DNA of 64,000 nucleotides from Campylobacter sp. RM5004 (GTDB lineage Bacteria; Campylobacterota; Campylobacteria; Campylobacterales; Campylobacteraceae): NCBI RefSeq assembly GCF_022369455.1, contig NZ_CP059599.1, positions 772,409 to 836,408 of the forward strand, read 5' to 3'. Shown piece by piece: positions 35,375 to 43,434 of this stretch (position 1 is its first letter; each line of letters starts with the position of its first letter). The notes under the pieces were generated by a model. It saw only the letters and a program-made list of their open reading frames with translations, ran no database searches and was not told where the DNA came from. The position numbers and the translations under genes were made by a program.

Positions 35375-35398
35375 GAAAGTAATTCCTAATCTAAATTC
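35365..35398. repeat. Variant dispersed repeat hairpin with matched changes in both arms
   Basis: TTTAGATTAGGAA (35365-35377) pairs perfectly with TTCCTAATCTAAA (35383-35395). Compared with consensus both arms carry the change TGAATTAG to AGATTAG, so pairing is kept. Left arm contains the mutarotase stop. Terminator of the fucose operon. Confidence 0.85.
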
Positions 35399-35453
35399 TT
35401 TTACGAGTGTTAATTGTAAATCTTTAATATTCCTAAAAAATAAGGGGATTATT

Positions 35454-36236
35454 ATGAAAAACAATTTAAAAAATAGCAAAAGAATCGTAATTAAAGTAGG
35501 CACATCAACTCTAACTTACGAAAACGGTAATCTAAACCTTGGTTTAATTAGCAAATTAGCATGGGTTTTAACTGATTTGAAAAATCAAGGCAAAGATGTG
35601 ATTTTGGTTACTTCAGGAGCAATCGGAGTAGGTTCAAAGAAATTAGGCTTTAAACAAAGACCTAAAGAAACGAAAGAAAAACAAGCAGCAGCAGCAATAG
35701 GACAAGCTGAACTTATGCATATTTATCAAAACGCATTTTCAACTTTTGGTTGTTTTGTTGCTCAAATTTTATTAACAAAAGATGATTTTGAAATAGAACA
35801 AAGAAAGATAAATACCCAAAATACTTTAAATACTTTATTAAAATATGAAATTATCCCCATAATTAATGCAAACGATACTATTTCAACTTATGAGATTGAA
35901 TTTAGCGATAATGATAGTTTATCAGCTAGTGTTGCAGTGCTTAGTGGTGCTGATTTGCTTATGATTTTAAGCGATATTGATGCTTTTTATACAGCAAACC
36001 CTAAAAACAATCCTAACGCAAAAAGAATTGCTTATGTAGAAAAAATAACAGATAAAATCATGAATATGGGAGAAGATAAAGGCAGTGAGTTTAGTGTAGG
36101 CGGAATGAAGACTAAACTTCAAGCTGGTTTAGTTTGTGCTAAAGCTGGTATTAAAATGGCTATATTAAACGGAGATAATCCTATGAATATAACAGAAGTT
36201 TTAGCAGGAGCTGATATAGGAACGATTTTTGGATAA
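35454..36236 (+). CDS. proB: Glutamate 5-kinase
   Basis: First step of proline synthesis. 260 residues: amino-acid kinase fold only (KVGTSTLTYENGNL at 15-28, SGAIGVGSKKLG near 56-67, NANDTIS near 138-144, GGMKTKLQAG near 217-226). The C-terminal PUA domain of E. coli ProB is absent, as usual in Campylobacter. Ten bases before proA. Confidence 0.95.
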   Translation: MKNNLKNSKRIVIKVGTSTLTYENGNLNLGLISKLAWVLTDLKNQGKDVILVTSGAIGVGSKKLGFKQRPKETKEKQAAAAIGQAELMHIYQNAFSTFGCFVAQILLTKDDFEIEQRKINTQNTLNTLLKYEIIPIINANDTISTYEIEFSDNDSLSASVAVLSGADLLMILSDIDAFYTANPKNNPNAKRIAYVEKITDKIMNMGEDKGSEFSVGGMKTKLQAGLVCAKAGIKMAILNGDNPMNITEVLAGADIGTIFG

Positions 36237-36245
36237 GGAAGAAAA

Positions 36246-37475
36246 ATGCTAGAAATTTTAGGAAATAATGCAAAACTTGCTAAAACAAAGATTATAAAAC
36301 TTAGCACAAAGCTTAAAAACGAAGTATTAAACGAATGTGCGAATGAGCTTTTAGCAAATAAAGATGAGCTTTTAAAAGCTAATTTAAAAGATATAAACGA
36401 AAATATTAATCTAAAAAGCGCTTTCGTTGATAGGCTTAGATTAAATGAAAGCAGAATAGAAAATATGGCAAATACTTTAAGAAATGTTGCATTATTAGAT
36501 GATGTGATTAATCAAGTAGTATTTGGTAAAACTTTAGAAAATAATCTTAAATTAGAGCAAGTTAGAGTGCCTTTAGGGGTTGTTGCAATTATTTTTGAAT
36601 CTCGCCCTAATGTTTGTGTAGATGCTTTTGCTTTATGTTTTAAAAGTTCTAATGTAGTTATTTTAAGGGGTGGAAAAGAAGCACTTAACACTAATTTATT
36701 TTTAGTTTCAATTTTTAAAAAAGTATTAAAACGCTTTAATTTAGATGAAAATTTTGTTCAAATCATAAGCGATACAAACAAAGAATTAGTAAAAAGTCTA
36801 TTAAAAATGAATAATTACATAGATGTAGTAATTCCTAGAGGAAGTGCTAGTTTAATTAATGAAGTTAAGAATAATAGCACCATTGCTTGTATTCAAACAG
36901 GAGTTGGAAATTGTCATATTTATGTTGATTATAATGCAAAATTAGAAAATGCTTTAAAAATCATTGATAATGCAAAAAGACAAAGACCAGGGGTATGCAA
37001 TAGCGTAGAAACTTTATTAATTCACGAAGATATTGCAAAAATTTTGCTACCTTTAGTGCAAGAGCGTTTAAGTGATGTTGAGCTAAGAGCTTGCGAAAAA
37101 TCTTGCAAATATTTAACTAGATTTGTTAAAGCAAGCAAAGAAGATTACGAAGATGAATTTGAGGATTTAATCCTAGCGATAAAAATAGTAAGCAATGTAG
37201 ATGAAGCTATATCTCACATTCAAAAATACAGCACAAATCATTCAGAAGCAATCATTTCAGAAGATTTTACTAATATTAATAAGTTTTTAGATGAGTTAGA
37301 CTCAGCTTGTATTTATGTAAATGCAAGCACTAGATTTAGCGATGGTGCGGAGTTTGGCTATGCAGCAGAAATTGGTATTAGCACACAAAAGCTTCATGCA
37401 AGAGGTCCAATGGGACTTAAAGAACTAACTACTACAAAATACAAAATCATAGGCGACGGACACATAAGAGCTTAA
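36246..37475 (+). CDS. proA: Glutamate-5-semialdehyde dehydrogenase
   Basis: Reduces glutamyl-5-phosphate to the semialdehyde; acts with ProB. 409 residues, aldehyde dehydrogenase superfamily; catalytic Cys in QRPGVCNSVETLL near 246-258, FESRPNVCVDAF near 117-128, and the C-terminal RGPMGLKELTTTKYKIIGDG is specific for ProA. It occupies the place where C. jejuni has a lactaldehyde-type aldehyde dehydrogenase after the fucose genes, but it is not that enzyme. Confidence 0.96.
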   Translation: MLEILGNNAKLAKTKIIKLSTKLKNEVLNECANELLANKDELLKANLKDINENINLKSAFVDRLRLNESRIENMANTLRNVALLDDVINQVVFGKTLENNLKLEQVRVPLGVVAIIFESRPNVCVDAFALCFKSSNVVILRGGKEALNTNLFLVSIFKKVLKRFNLDENFVQIISDTNKELVKSLLKMNNYIDVVIPRGSASLINEVKNNSTIACIQTGVGNCHIYVDYNAKLENALKIIDNAKRQRPGVCNSVETLLIHEDIAKILLPLVQERLSDVELRACEKSCKYLTRFVKASKEDYEDEFEDLILAIKIVSNVDEAISHIQKYSTNHSEAIISEDFTNINKFLDELDSACIYVNASTRFSDGAEFGYAAEIGISTQKLHARGPMGLKELTTTKYKIIGDGHIRA

Positions 37476-37483
37476 AATTTGTG

Positions 37484-37526
37484 GAATTTGAATTAGGAAT
37501 TTAAACCAAATTCCTATTTTAAATTC
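37484..37526. repeat. Inverted pair of the dispersed repeat after proA
   Basis: Exact plus copy 37484-37501 and minus copy 37509-37526 (one mismatch) with a short loop, nine bases past the proA stop. Confidence 0.9.
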
Positions 37527-37560
37527 TTTTAATTTAAAAGTTACGTTAAGTTGGTTTATT

Positions 37561-37566
37561 TATAAT
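37561..37566 (+). promoter_or_regulatory. -10 box (TATAAT) of the toxin-antitoxin operon
   Basis: Consensus TATAAT with the gene start 19 bases further; the short leader is usual for autoregulated TA pairs. Confidence 0.6.
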
Positions 37567-37585
37567 GTTTTACAAAGGAGATTAC

Positions 37586-37828
37586 ATGGAAGTAACAATT
37601 AAAATAAACGATAACCCACATTTTTTAAAAGCTGTAAAACAATTAGCAAAAGCTTTTAATGAGCCTATTAAAATACAAAAACAAAAAAGTAATTTAGCTG
37701 AATTTTATAAAAGTGATGAGTTTTTAGAAGCTCTAAAAGAGGCTAATGAATTAGAACAAGCTTATTTGCGTGGCGAAGTTGAATATTTAGAAGCTGAAAA
37801 ATTTATTGAAGAAAGTATGAAATGGTAA
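37586..37828 (+). CDS. Antitoxin of a YafQ-type toxin-antitoxin pair
   Basis: 80 residues from the ATG at 37586 with AAAGGAGATTAC; an ATG seven codons upstream overlaps the -10 box and is rejected. N-terminal strand-helix MEVTIKINDNPHFLKAVKQLAKAF looks like a small DNA-binding dimerisation domain; the acidic helical C-terminus should wrap the toxin. Overlaps the toxin gene by seven bases. Confidence 0.78.
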   Translation: MEVTIKINDNPHFLKAVKQLAKAFNEPIKIQKQKSNLAEFYKSDEFLEALKEANELEQAYLRGEVEYLEAEKFIEESMKW

Positions 37829-38100
37829 AATATCTTGTAAAAGAAACAAAAGCATATAAAACAGCTTTTAAAAAACTAAACAAAATAGATAAAGAATTGA
37901 CTAATAAAATTATTTTAAGATTAGCAAATGATGAGGTTTTAGAAGAAAAATATAAAGACCATGCATTACAAGGAAGCCTTAAAGGTTTTAGAGATTGTCA
38001 TATAAAAAGCGATTTGGTATTAGTTTATAAGAAAGATAAAAACATATTAATTTTAACTTGCGTTAGCATAGCAAATCATAGCAATTCATTTAAAAAATAA
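37822..38100 (+). CDS. YafQ-family mRNA interferase toxin
   Basis: 92 residues of the RelE superfamily. KDHALQGSLKGFRDCHIKSDLVLVYK near 45-70 is the YafQ signature; the catalytic set expected from E. coli YafQ is all present (H47, H60, D64, H86). Would cleave ribosome-bound mRNA and arrest growth unless neutralised. Intact, with no frameshift. Confidence 0.9.
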   Translation: MVKYLVKETKAYKTAFKKLNKIDKELTNKIILRLANDEVLEEKYKDHALQGSLKGFRDCHIKSDLVLVYKKDKNILILTCVSIANHSNSFKK

Positions 38101-38129
38101 AATATTAGATTTAATCATAATTCATTTTA

Positions 38130-38147
38130 AATTCCTATTTCAAATTC
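38130..38147 (-). repeat. Dispersed 18-bp repeat after the toxin gene
   Basis: Exact minus-orientation copy, 30 bases past the toxin stop; no inverted partner. Confidence 0.9.
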
Positions 38148-38170
38148 TTTGAAAATCAATAAACTTTATC

Positions 38171-38191
38171 AAAAAAAAAAAAAAAAAAAAA
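38171..38191 (+). repeat. A21 homopolymer upstream of the autotransporter
   Basis: Twenty-one consecutive A, 105 bases before the autotransporter ATG. Length is likely to vary between cells; may act as an upstream promoter element. Assembly length may be inexact. Confidence 0.9.
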
Positions 38192-38296
38192 TAGAAATTG
38201 AATTAAATATTTGCGATAAATTTTAAGCAAATTTTAAAAAACTATTTACTAAGATTAAGCCTTGCTTTAAGCAAAAATTTATTTTAAGGAGATGTC

Positions 38297-41200
38297 ATGG
38301 TAAGACACAAAACGGGGGGGGTATTTAAGCTCTCATTAGTTGCAAGTGCATTAATCTTAAGCACTAGCTTAAACGCTTTAGAGTTAAACAAAGCTACTCA
38401 CGCAGAAGCTGAGAAAGACTACTACAAAATTACAAGTGATATTACTGAAAATATTACTATTAAAAACTACGGAAAAGCAACTTTTCAAGAAGACATGGGT
38501 CTTAAAAAAATTACAGGTGATATTGTAAATAATGGAGCGTTTTTATTAGACCATGAAGGTGGTGGCGTTCATAAAGAACATGTTTTAACAGGTGGTTTTA
38601 CAAATAATAAAAGCTTAGTTGATTTTAATCAAGCCTTAATTGACCCACAATTTACAGAAGAAAAAGTAGGTTTTTTTAAAAAACTTTTAAGTTTAAATAA
38701 AAACTACAAAATCAATGGTTTGATTGATGGAATTCAAGTAGATCTTGCAGAAGGTAAAAAAATTACAAACAATAGTGGTTTGCATGTATCAAATATAGAG
38801 ATTAAATCTTTAGGAACTACAATTGAGAATAATGATTTATTTGTTTTAGATGAAGGTGCTATTGAAAGTAGTAGTGGTGTAGCTATTAGTGGAAATGGAG
38901 ATGTGATTTTACTTGATGCTGATGTAAATGGTAGCGTAAGTGCTAAAGATTTATATGTAATGGGAACACCAGTTGGAAATGATAAGCCACTTATAGCAAG
39001 AGAGCCTAGTATTCCACATGGAAAACAAACAAGTGATTTATATGGTGGAGATATAACAAGCTTTAATTTAGCTAAATTTGAAACAGCTGTAATCGGCGGT
39101 AAAGTTACAGCAAATACTAAAGCAAGTGCAAATAATTCATTCTATGGCTTTAACACGACTTTTCAAGGTGCTATTGATAATCAAAACGGCAAAGCTAGAT
39201 TTATTCTTTCGGACATTCAAAACGGAGTTAAGAGTAAAGGCGATATAGAAATTTATGGAACAAAAATAAATGGTAATGTAGAAACAGAAGGAAAATTCAT
39301 AAGTGGAGCTCATCAAAAAGAATTAGCGAATAAGCATTTCGCAAGTCTTTTAAATAGTGAAAAAATAGCAAGTGCTGAAGATATGAAGAAACTTGATGAG
39401 ATAATGGGAAATGAAGAAAATTTCTTACCACTTATTAAAGCAGCGACTTCAAACAATCATACAGAAATAGATAGCACAACATTTTATAAAGACGCTTTAA
39501 AATATGTAGATAGTGAAGACTTAATATCAGGAGATTTGATAGCTAATGGCGGTATTGATACAACTGGTTTTGAAATGAAAGGAACTGGGGTTGTTAGGGT
39601 TGCTAAAGGCGATATAAATACTATTGTTAGTAGTTTTGAAAATACAGGTGGTGTTTATATTACAGAAGGTAATTTAAATGCTAATAACACAGAATTTGCA
39701 AGTGATGTAAATATTGCTAAGGGTGATTTAAATGCTTTAGGAAATTTATTGACCGATAAAGCTGATAAAAGTGGTTTAAATCCTGCATTTAATTATATTG
39801 AAGATGATGATGCAATTAATACAATGTCAAGATTTAAAAATATCAATGTAAATGATGGAAATATAAGCCTAACAAATACTTATGCAGAAGGAATCATAGT
39901 AAACGATAAAGCTACAAGCTCTAAAACAATTACTCTTAAAAATGCAGTTATTGATAATCTTACACACGGAACAAATAAAAAAGACGCAGAGTTTAATGTA
40001 AATGCAAATAAAGCATTATTTGGTGAAAGCGTTATAAACTATGGCTCAATAAATGCTGTTAGCTCAGTGTTTGATAAAGATGTTAAAACCAAAAACCTAA
40101 GCTTAAGCGGAATTGTTGAAGATGTAGAAAGGCTAGATAAAGAAGCAGGAGAGTATCACGGAGAGATTAGCTATAACGCTAATATCGCAGCTTCAAATAA
40201 TCTAAGCTTAATAGGAATTGAGAGTGCTTATAAATTAGATAAGAGTGCTAATACTACACTTTTACAAGCAAAAAATATAAACATTACTAGTTCAGCTATT
40301 AAAGGTCAAGTTATAGGTAATGCTAATATTAGCGATGATTTAACTACTGGTGTAATGGCAAGCGGTGTAAGTGCTGCTAATTTTTATAAAGACCCTATCT
40401 CAAAAGGTTCAAGCATTAATCTAAATAACGCTATTGTATTTGGCGATATAAAAGCAGATAAGCTAAATGCAAACGGCTCTAAGATTACAGGTAGAATCTT
40501 AGCAAATGATTTAAATGCAAGCAATAATACATTTATTATGGGTGGCACAAATAATACATTCCTTGGCACAATGATTGCAAGAAATAGCACAAGTGGAGCA
40601 AATAACGAAATAGGATTGCTTGGTTTAAGTGTAAATAATGGCAAAGCCGATGCAACTAATCTAGCAAACCTACCATTAGCTTTATTAAAGGTTGGAGCTG
40701 GCACAGCAAACGCTGAAAATTTCGTAACAAAAATCGGTGTTTATGATGGGCTAAGTGTATATTCACTAGATAAGAAAAATATCTTAAGCGGGACATTAAA
40801 GCAAACTGATGGCGATTATATTTATTATTCAGTAGTAGCAAATCCTGTTAATGCAGTTGCAAGCAGGGCTGATGCTAGTAAGACAAGTGATAATTTTAGT
40901 GCTGATAGCAAAAGTGGTGCTGATAAGAGTATCTTAGATAATGCAAGTTCAAGCGTAGGAGCAATTGCTCAAAATGCAAGTGATGTTGCAAAAGGAACTG
41001 CAAGTGATGAGGTAATGGCAAAGGCAAACAATACTGCAAATGATACAAGCAAGATTGTAGCAAATGAAGCAAGCCTTGATAAAGCAATTGAAGAAGCACA
41101 AACAGACATTAAAAACGCAGCAATTGAAGAAGCTGTAAAAGTAGAAAACGCTTCAACAAATGGCAATGAAATTGAGCTTACTTTAAAGGGTGCTAATACA

Positions 41201-42067
41201 AAGGCATTAAAAGATGCAAAAAATATGCTAAATCAAACTTATTATTCTTATGTTAGCGAATGGAATAATCTAAACAAAAGAATGGGAGAACTAAGAAATA
41301 ATAATGGCAAAAACGCTGGAATTTGGATTAGGAATTTCGGTGGAGTTGGCAAGATTGATAATGCTAAGATTAAGTATTATGAAGTGCAATTTGGTGCAGA
41401 TAAACAAACTAGCACAAATTACGGCGAACTTTATACAGGTGTAATGGCAAATATAGGTCAAAATACAAGCAATTCAAGTGATTCAAAGGTTAAAAATCAC
41501 GGCTTTGGTGCTTATGTTAGTTTAGTTGGAAATGATGGCTTATATATTGATGCAACTGCAAAATATACTCATCATAAATCTACATTTAAAGATAATGTAT
41601 GGTTAGGCGATTTAAAAGACAGCGGAAGTGGTTTCTTAGGAAGTATTGAAGCTGGATATAGAATGGGAAGTGATTTTTATCTTGAGCCTAGTGCTGAGCT
41701 AATCGTTGGCTATATTCCTATGGCTAATCTAAAAGGTAATGATAAAGTTACTTTAAAAAGCGAAGGTAAGTTTATGAGTGCAGCTAAAGTTGCTTTAAGT
41801 GCTGGTGCAAATATTAATGATAGCTTTGGTTTAAGAGCTAGCGTTGGTGGGGCATTTGATTTAAACAAAACTCCTACTATAACACTAAGTGATGGCGTAA
41901 CAAAAAGAGTTGAAAAAGGCTTTAAAGATAGTCGTGGATTTGCTAGTGTAGGAGCTAATTTTAACTTAGGAAATAATACTAAGTTTAGCTTAGATGCTGA
42001 AAAAACATTTAGTGGTAAGTATAATACAAACTACAATATAAACGGAACTTTAAGATATTCGTTTTAA
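38297..42067 (+). CDS. Phase-variable autotransporter adhesin-like protein
   Basis: 1,256 residues. Signal peptide at about 10-30 (FKLSLVASALILSTSLNALE). Passenger about 30-850 is rich in short Asn/Gly beta-helix turns (NNGAFLL, GNVETEG, GDINTIV). An Ala/Asp-rich, probably helical linker (about 855-990) leads to a C-terminal beta-barrel (about 1000-1256) beginning at GIWIRNFGG and ending in RYSF with a terminal Phe. A G8 run at 38314-38321, codons 6-8, is in frame here (ON); slippage would stop translation at once. AAGGAGATGTC ribosome site. The passenger sequence is not one I can name; CapA-like adhesins are the nearest concept. Confidence 0.9.
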   Translation: MVRHKTGGVFKLSLVASALILSTSLNALELNKATHAEAEKDYYKITSDITENITIKNYGKATFQEDMGLKKITGDIVNNGAFLLDHEGGGVHKEHVLTGGFTNNKSLVDFNQALIDPQFTEEKVGFFKKLLSLNKNYKINGLIDGIQVDLAEGKKITNNSGLHVSNIEIKSLGTTIENNDLFVLDEGAIESSSGVAISGNGDVILLDADVNGSVSAKDLYVMGTPVGNDKPLIAREPSIPHGKQTSDLYGGDITSFNLAKFETAVIGGKVTANTKASANNSFYGFNTTFQGAIDNQNGKARFILSDIQNGVKSKGDIEIYGTKINGNVETEGKFISGAHQKELANKHFASLLNSEKIASAEDMKKLDEIMGNEENFLPLIKAATSNNHTEIDSTTFYKDALKYVDSEDLISGDLIANGGIDTTGFEMKGTGVVRVAKGDINTIVSSFENTGGVYITEGNLNANNTEFASDVNIAKGDLNALGNLLTDKADKSGLNPAFNYIEDDDAINTMSRFKNINVNDGNISLTNTYAEGIIVNDKATSSKTITLKNAVIDNLTHGTNKKDAEFNVNANKALFGESVINYGSINAVSSVFDKDVKTKNLSLSGIVEDVERLDKEAGEYHGEISYNANIAASNNLSLIGIESAYKLDKSANTTLLQAKNINITSSAIKGQVIGNANISDDLTTGVMASGVSAANFYKDPISKGSSINLNNAIVFGDIKADKLNANGSKITGRILANDLNASNNTFIMGGTNNTFLGTMIARNSTSGANNEIGLLGLSVNNGKADATNLANLPLALLKVGAGTANAENFVTKIGVYDGLSVYSLDKKNILSGTLKQTDGDYIYYSVVANPVNAVASRADASKTSDNFSADSKSGADKSILDNASSSVGAIAQNASDVAKGTASDEVMAKANNTANDTSKIVANEASLDKAIEEAQTDIKNAAIEEAVKVENASTNGNEIELTLKGANTKALKDAKNMLNQTYYSYVSEWNNLNKRMGELRNNNGKNAGIWIRNFGGVGKIDNAKIKYYEVQFGADKQTSTNYGELYTGVMANIGQNTSNSSDSKVKNHGFGAYVSLVGNDGLYIDATAKYTHHKSTFKDNVWLGDLKDSGSGFLGSIEAGYRMGSDFYLEPSAELIVGYIPMANLKGNDKVTLKSEGKFMSAAKVALSAGANINDSFGLRASVGGAFDLNKTPTITLSDGVTKRVEKGFKDSRGFASVGANFNLGNNTKFSLDAEKTFSGKYNTNYNINGTLRYSF
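38314..38321 (+). repeat. G8 phase-variation tract at codon 6 of the autotransporter
   Basis: Eight G, read as KTGGVF. At this length the frame is open from ATG to the barrel. Confidence 0.93.
41319..41336 (+). repeat. Dispersed repeat copy inside the autotransporter barrel
   Basis: One mismatch (GAATTTGGATTAGGAATT), followed by T, coding GIWIRNF at the start of the barrel domain. Confidence 0.75.
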
Positions 42068-42071
42068 AAAA

Positions 42072-42091
42072 TAGCCCTAGAAATAGGGCTT
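42072..42091. terminator. Terminator between autotransporter and PH-domain gene
   Basis: AGCCCTA (42073-42079) pairs with TAGGGCT (42084-42090), with T-rich sequence to the right and A-rich to the left, so it can serve both convergent genes. Confidence 0.8.
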
Positions 42092-42527
42092 ATTTTGATA
42101 ATTTATTTTCTATGTATTCATCTACACTTCTTTTAAAATTAATCGGTGCTCCGATAAATGGAATTGGAGCAGATGAACCAGCACCATTTATAAATATTGT
42201 GCCGTAATTAAAAATCCTACCAAGAATTCCTTGACCAACTCTAATGCTTTCTATTTTTTCTAATCTTAGTTCTATTGTATCTCTTCTAATAAAGCCAAAT
42301 TTTGCTATAACTTTTTTATTTGTTAAAGCAAGTTCTGTTGTTGTAATAATTACAAACATACGAAGTAAAAGAAAGATGATAAATATAGCAATAAAAGGAT
42401 GAATACTAACACTTAAAATCGCTAAAACTAAAATAGCAAAAAAATCACCTAAAAAAGCAAAAATACTAACCTTTGCCTTCATAACAACGCTCTCATCTGC
42501 GCCTAAAACCTGTTCTACATAAGACAT
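42090..42527 (-). CDS. PH-domain (bPH2/YdbT-like) membrane protein
   Basis: 145 residues: two adjacent membrane helices near 22-60, then a bacterial PH-like domain (about 60-140: TTTELALTNKKVIAKFGFIRRDTIELRLEKIESIRVGQ..., GAPINFKRSVDEYI). This family is of unknown role, linked by others to membrane stress. Start ATG with AAAAGGAG. Its promoter holds a C9/G9 tract, so amount of protein is probably switched. Confidence 0.85.
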   Translation of the reverse strand: MSYVEQVLGADESVVMKAKVSIFAFLGDFFAILVLAILSVSIHPFIAIFIIFLLLRMFVIITTTELALTNKKVIAKFGFIRRDTIELRLEKIESIRVGQGILGRIFNYGTIFINGAGSSAPIPFIGAPINFKRSVDEYIENKLSK

Positions 42528-42557
42528 AAGAACTCCTTTTAAAAAATTAAAAAAAGC

Positions 42558-42572
42558 ATTATACCCCCCCCC
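42558..42572 (-). promoter_or_regulatory. -10 box abutting a G9 tract (phase-variable promoter) of the PH-domain gene
   Basis: On the minus strand nine G (42572-42564) are followed directly by TATAAT (42563-42558), 31 bases before the start codon. The tract therefore lies in the region just upstream of the -10, where length changes alter RNA polymerase contact. A -35 is not obvious (TTAAAG at 17 bp spacing is weak). Confidence 0.75.
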
Positions 42573-42633
42573 ATTCTTAACTTTAACTTAAATTATAAAA
42601 GTATTTTGTGCTTAATTTAAATAATTTTTTAAA

Positions 42634-42667
42634 GAATTTGAAATAGGAATTTCAAAACGAAATTCCT
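42634..42667. repeat. Dispersed repeat with short inverted partner
   Basis: Exact plus copy 42634-42651; AGGAATTTC then pairs with GAAATTCCT at 42659-42667. Lies just after the stop of the amidohydrolase gene on the minus strand. Confidence 0.88.
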
Positions 42668-42675
42668 AAGCTTGT

Positions 42676-43425
42676 TTAAATAAAAAAGAGTTCTTTAGCG
42701 TTATCTTTTAAGATAATGTCTTTATGTTCGCCTGCAACAAAACAAAAATCATTAAAAGCTTTTTCGTAGTTTATTAAGTTTTCATAGTTTGTATGTGGCC
42801 AATCGCTTCCATAAACAAAGCGTTTTATACTAAATATATCTTTTAATTTATCAAAAACATCTTTGCTAAACGCCAAATCATCATCTAATCTATAAAAACC
42901 ACTTACCTTAAAATAAATATCTAAATCTTTGAAGTTGCTAAACTCATCTAATAATTTAAATGTATCTTTGCTAGGTCTTGCAAGATGGTCTATCATAATT
43001 TTTACATCATATTTAGCTAAATCTTCAATAACTAAGAGTAATTTATCTAGCTCTTTATGTAATTCTATATGTTTTTTGCTTTCTTTTAAATACGCTAAAA
43101 CATCTTTATAATCATTAAAATCAGGCTTATCTTTTCCTATTAGATTAAGCCTTAGTCCGCAAACTTTTTCATGCATTAAATCATTCATATTGTTTGGGTT
43201 TATCACCACAACACCTCTTAGGTTATCATTTTCAAGTGCATTTAATAAATAAGAATTATCAACACCTAAAAAACTAGGCTGGATTAAAACCCCATAAGAA
43301 AAATTAAAAGCCTTTAAATTAGCTAAGTATTCTTTAGCACTTGCGTCATAATTTGGCACATATCTAACTACTTTAGCAGCACTTTCGTTCGCTCTAAAAA
43401 TATGAGCATGAGTATCTATATACAT
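42676..43425 (-). CDS. Amidohydrolase-2 family metal hydrolase
   Basis: 249 residues, TIM-barrel. Metal ligands: HxH in DTHAHIF at 4-10, His in MIDHLARP near 152-159, Asp in YGSDWPH near 206-212. Only distantly like the fucose lactonase at 34323. Co-oriented with and ten bases after the MatC-like carrier, facing a 2-hydroxyacid dehydrogenase: a lactonase or decarboxylase for a hydroxy- or dicarboxylic acid would fit. Substrate unknown. Confidence 0.82.
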   Translation of the reverse strand: MYIDTHAHIFRANESAAKVVRYVPNYDASAKEYLANLKAFNFSYGVLIQPSFLGVDNSYLLNALENDNLRGVVVINPNNMNDLMHEKVCGLRLNLIGKDKPDFNDYKDVLAYLKESKKHIELHKELDKLLLVIEDLAKYDVKIMIDHLARPSKDTFKLLDEFSNFKDLDIYFKVSGFYRLDDDLAFSKDVFDKLKDIFSIKRFVYGSDWPHTNYENLINYEKAFNDFCFVAGEHKDIILKDNAKELFFI

Positions 43426-43434
43426 AATTCCTCC

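Noticed and set aside
38171-38191. A21 as an assembly artefact only
   Set aside because: Cannot be excluded for the exact length, but a long A run at this position is clearly present, so it is kept as a feature.
40384-41166. Long open frames on the minus strand inside the autotransporter
   Set aside because: They mirror Ala/Leu-biased codons of the real gene, lack ribosome sites and are Leu/His- or Ala-rich without any domain.
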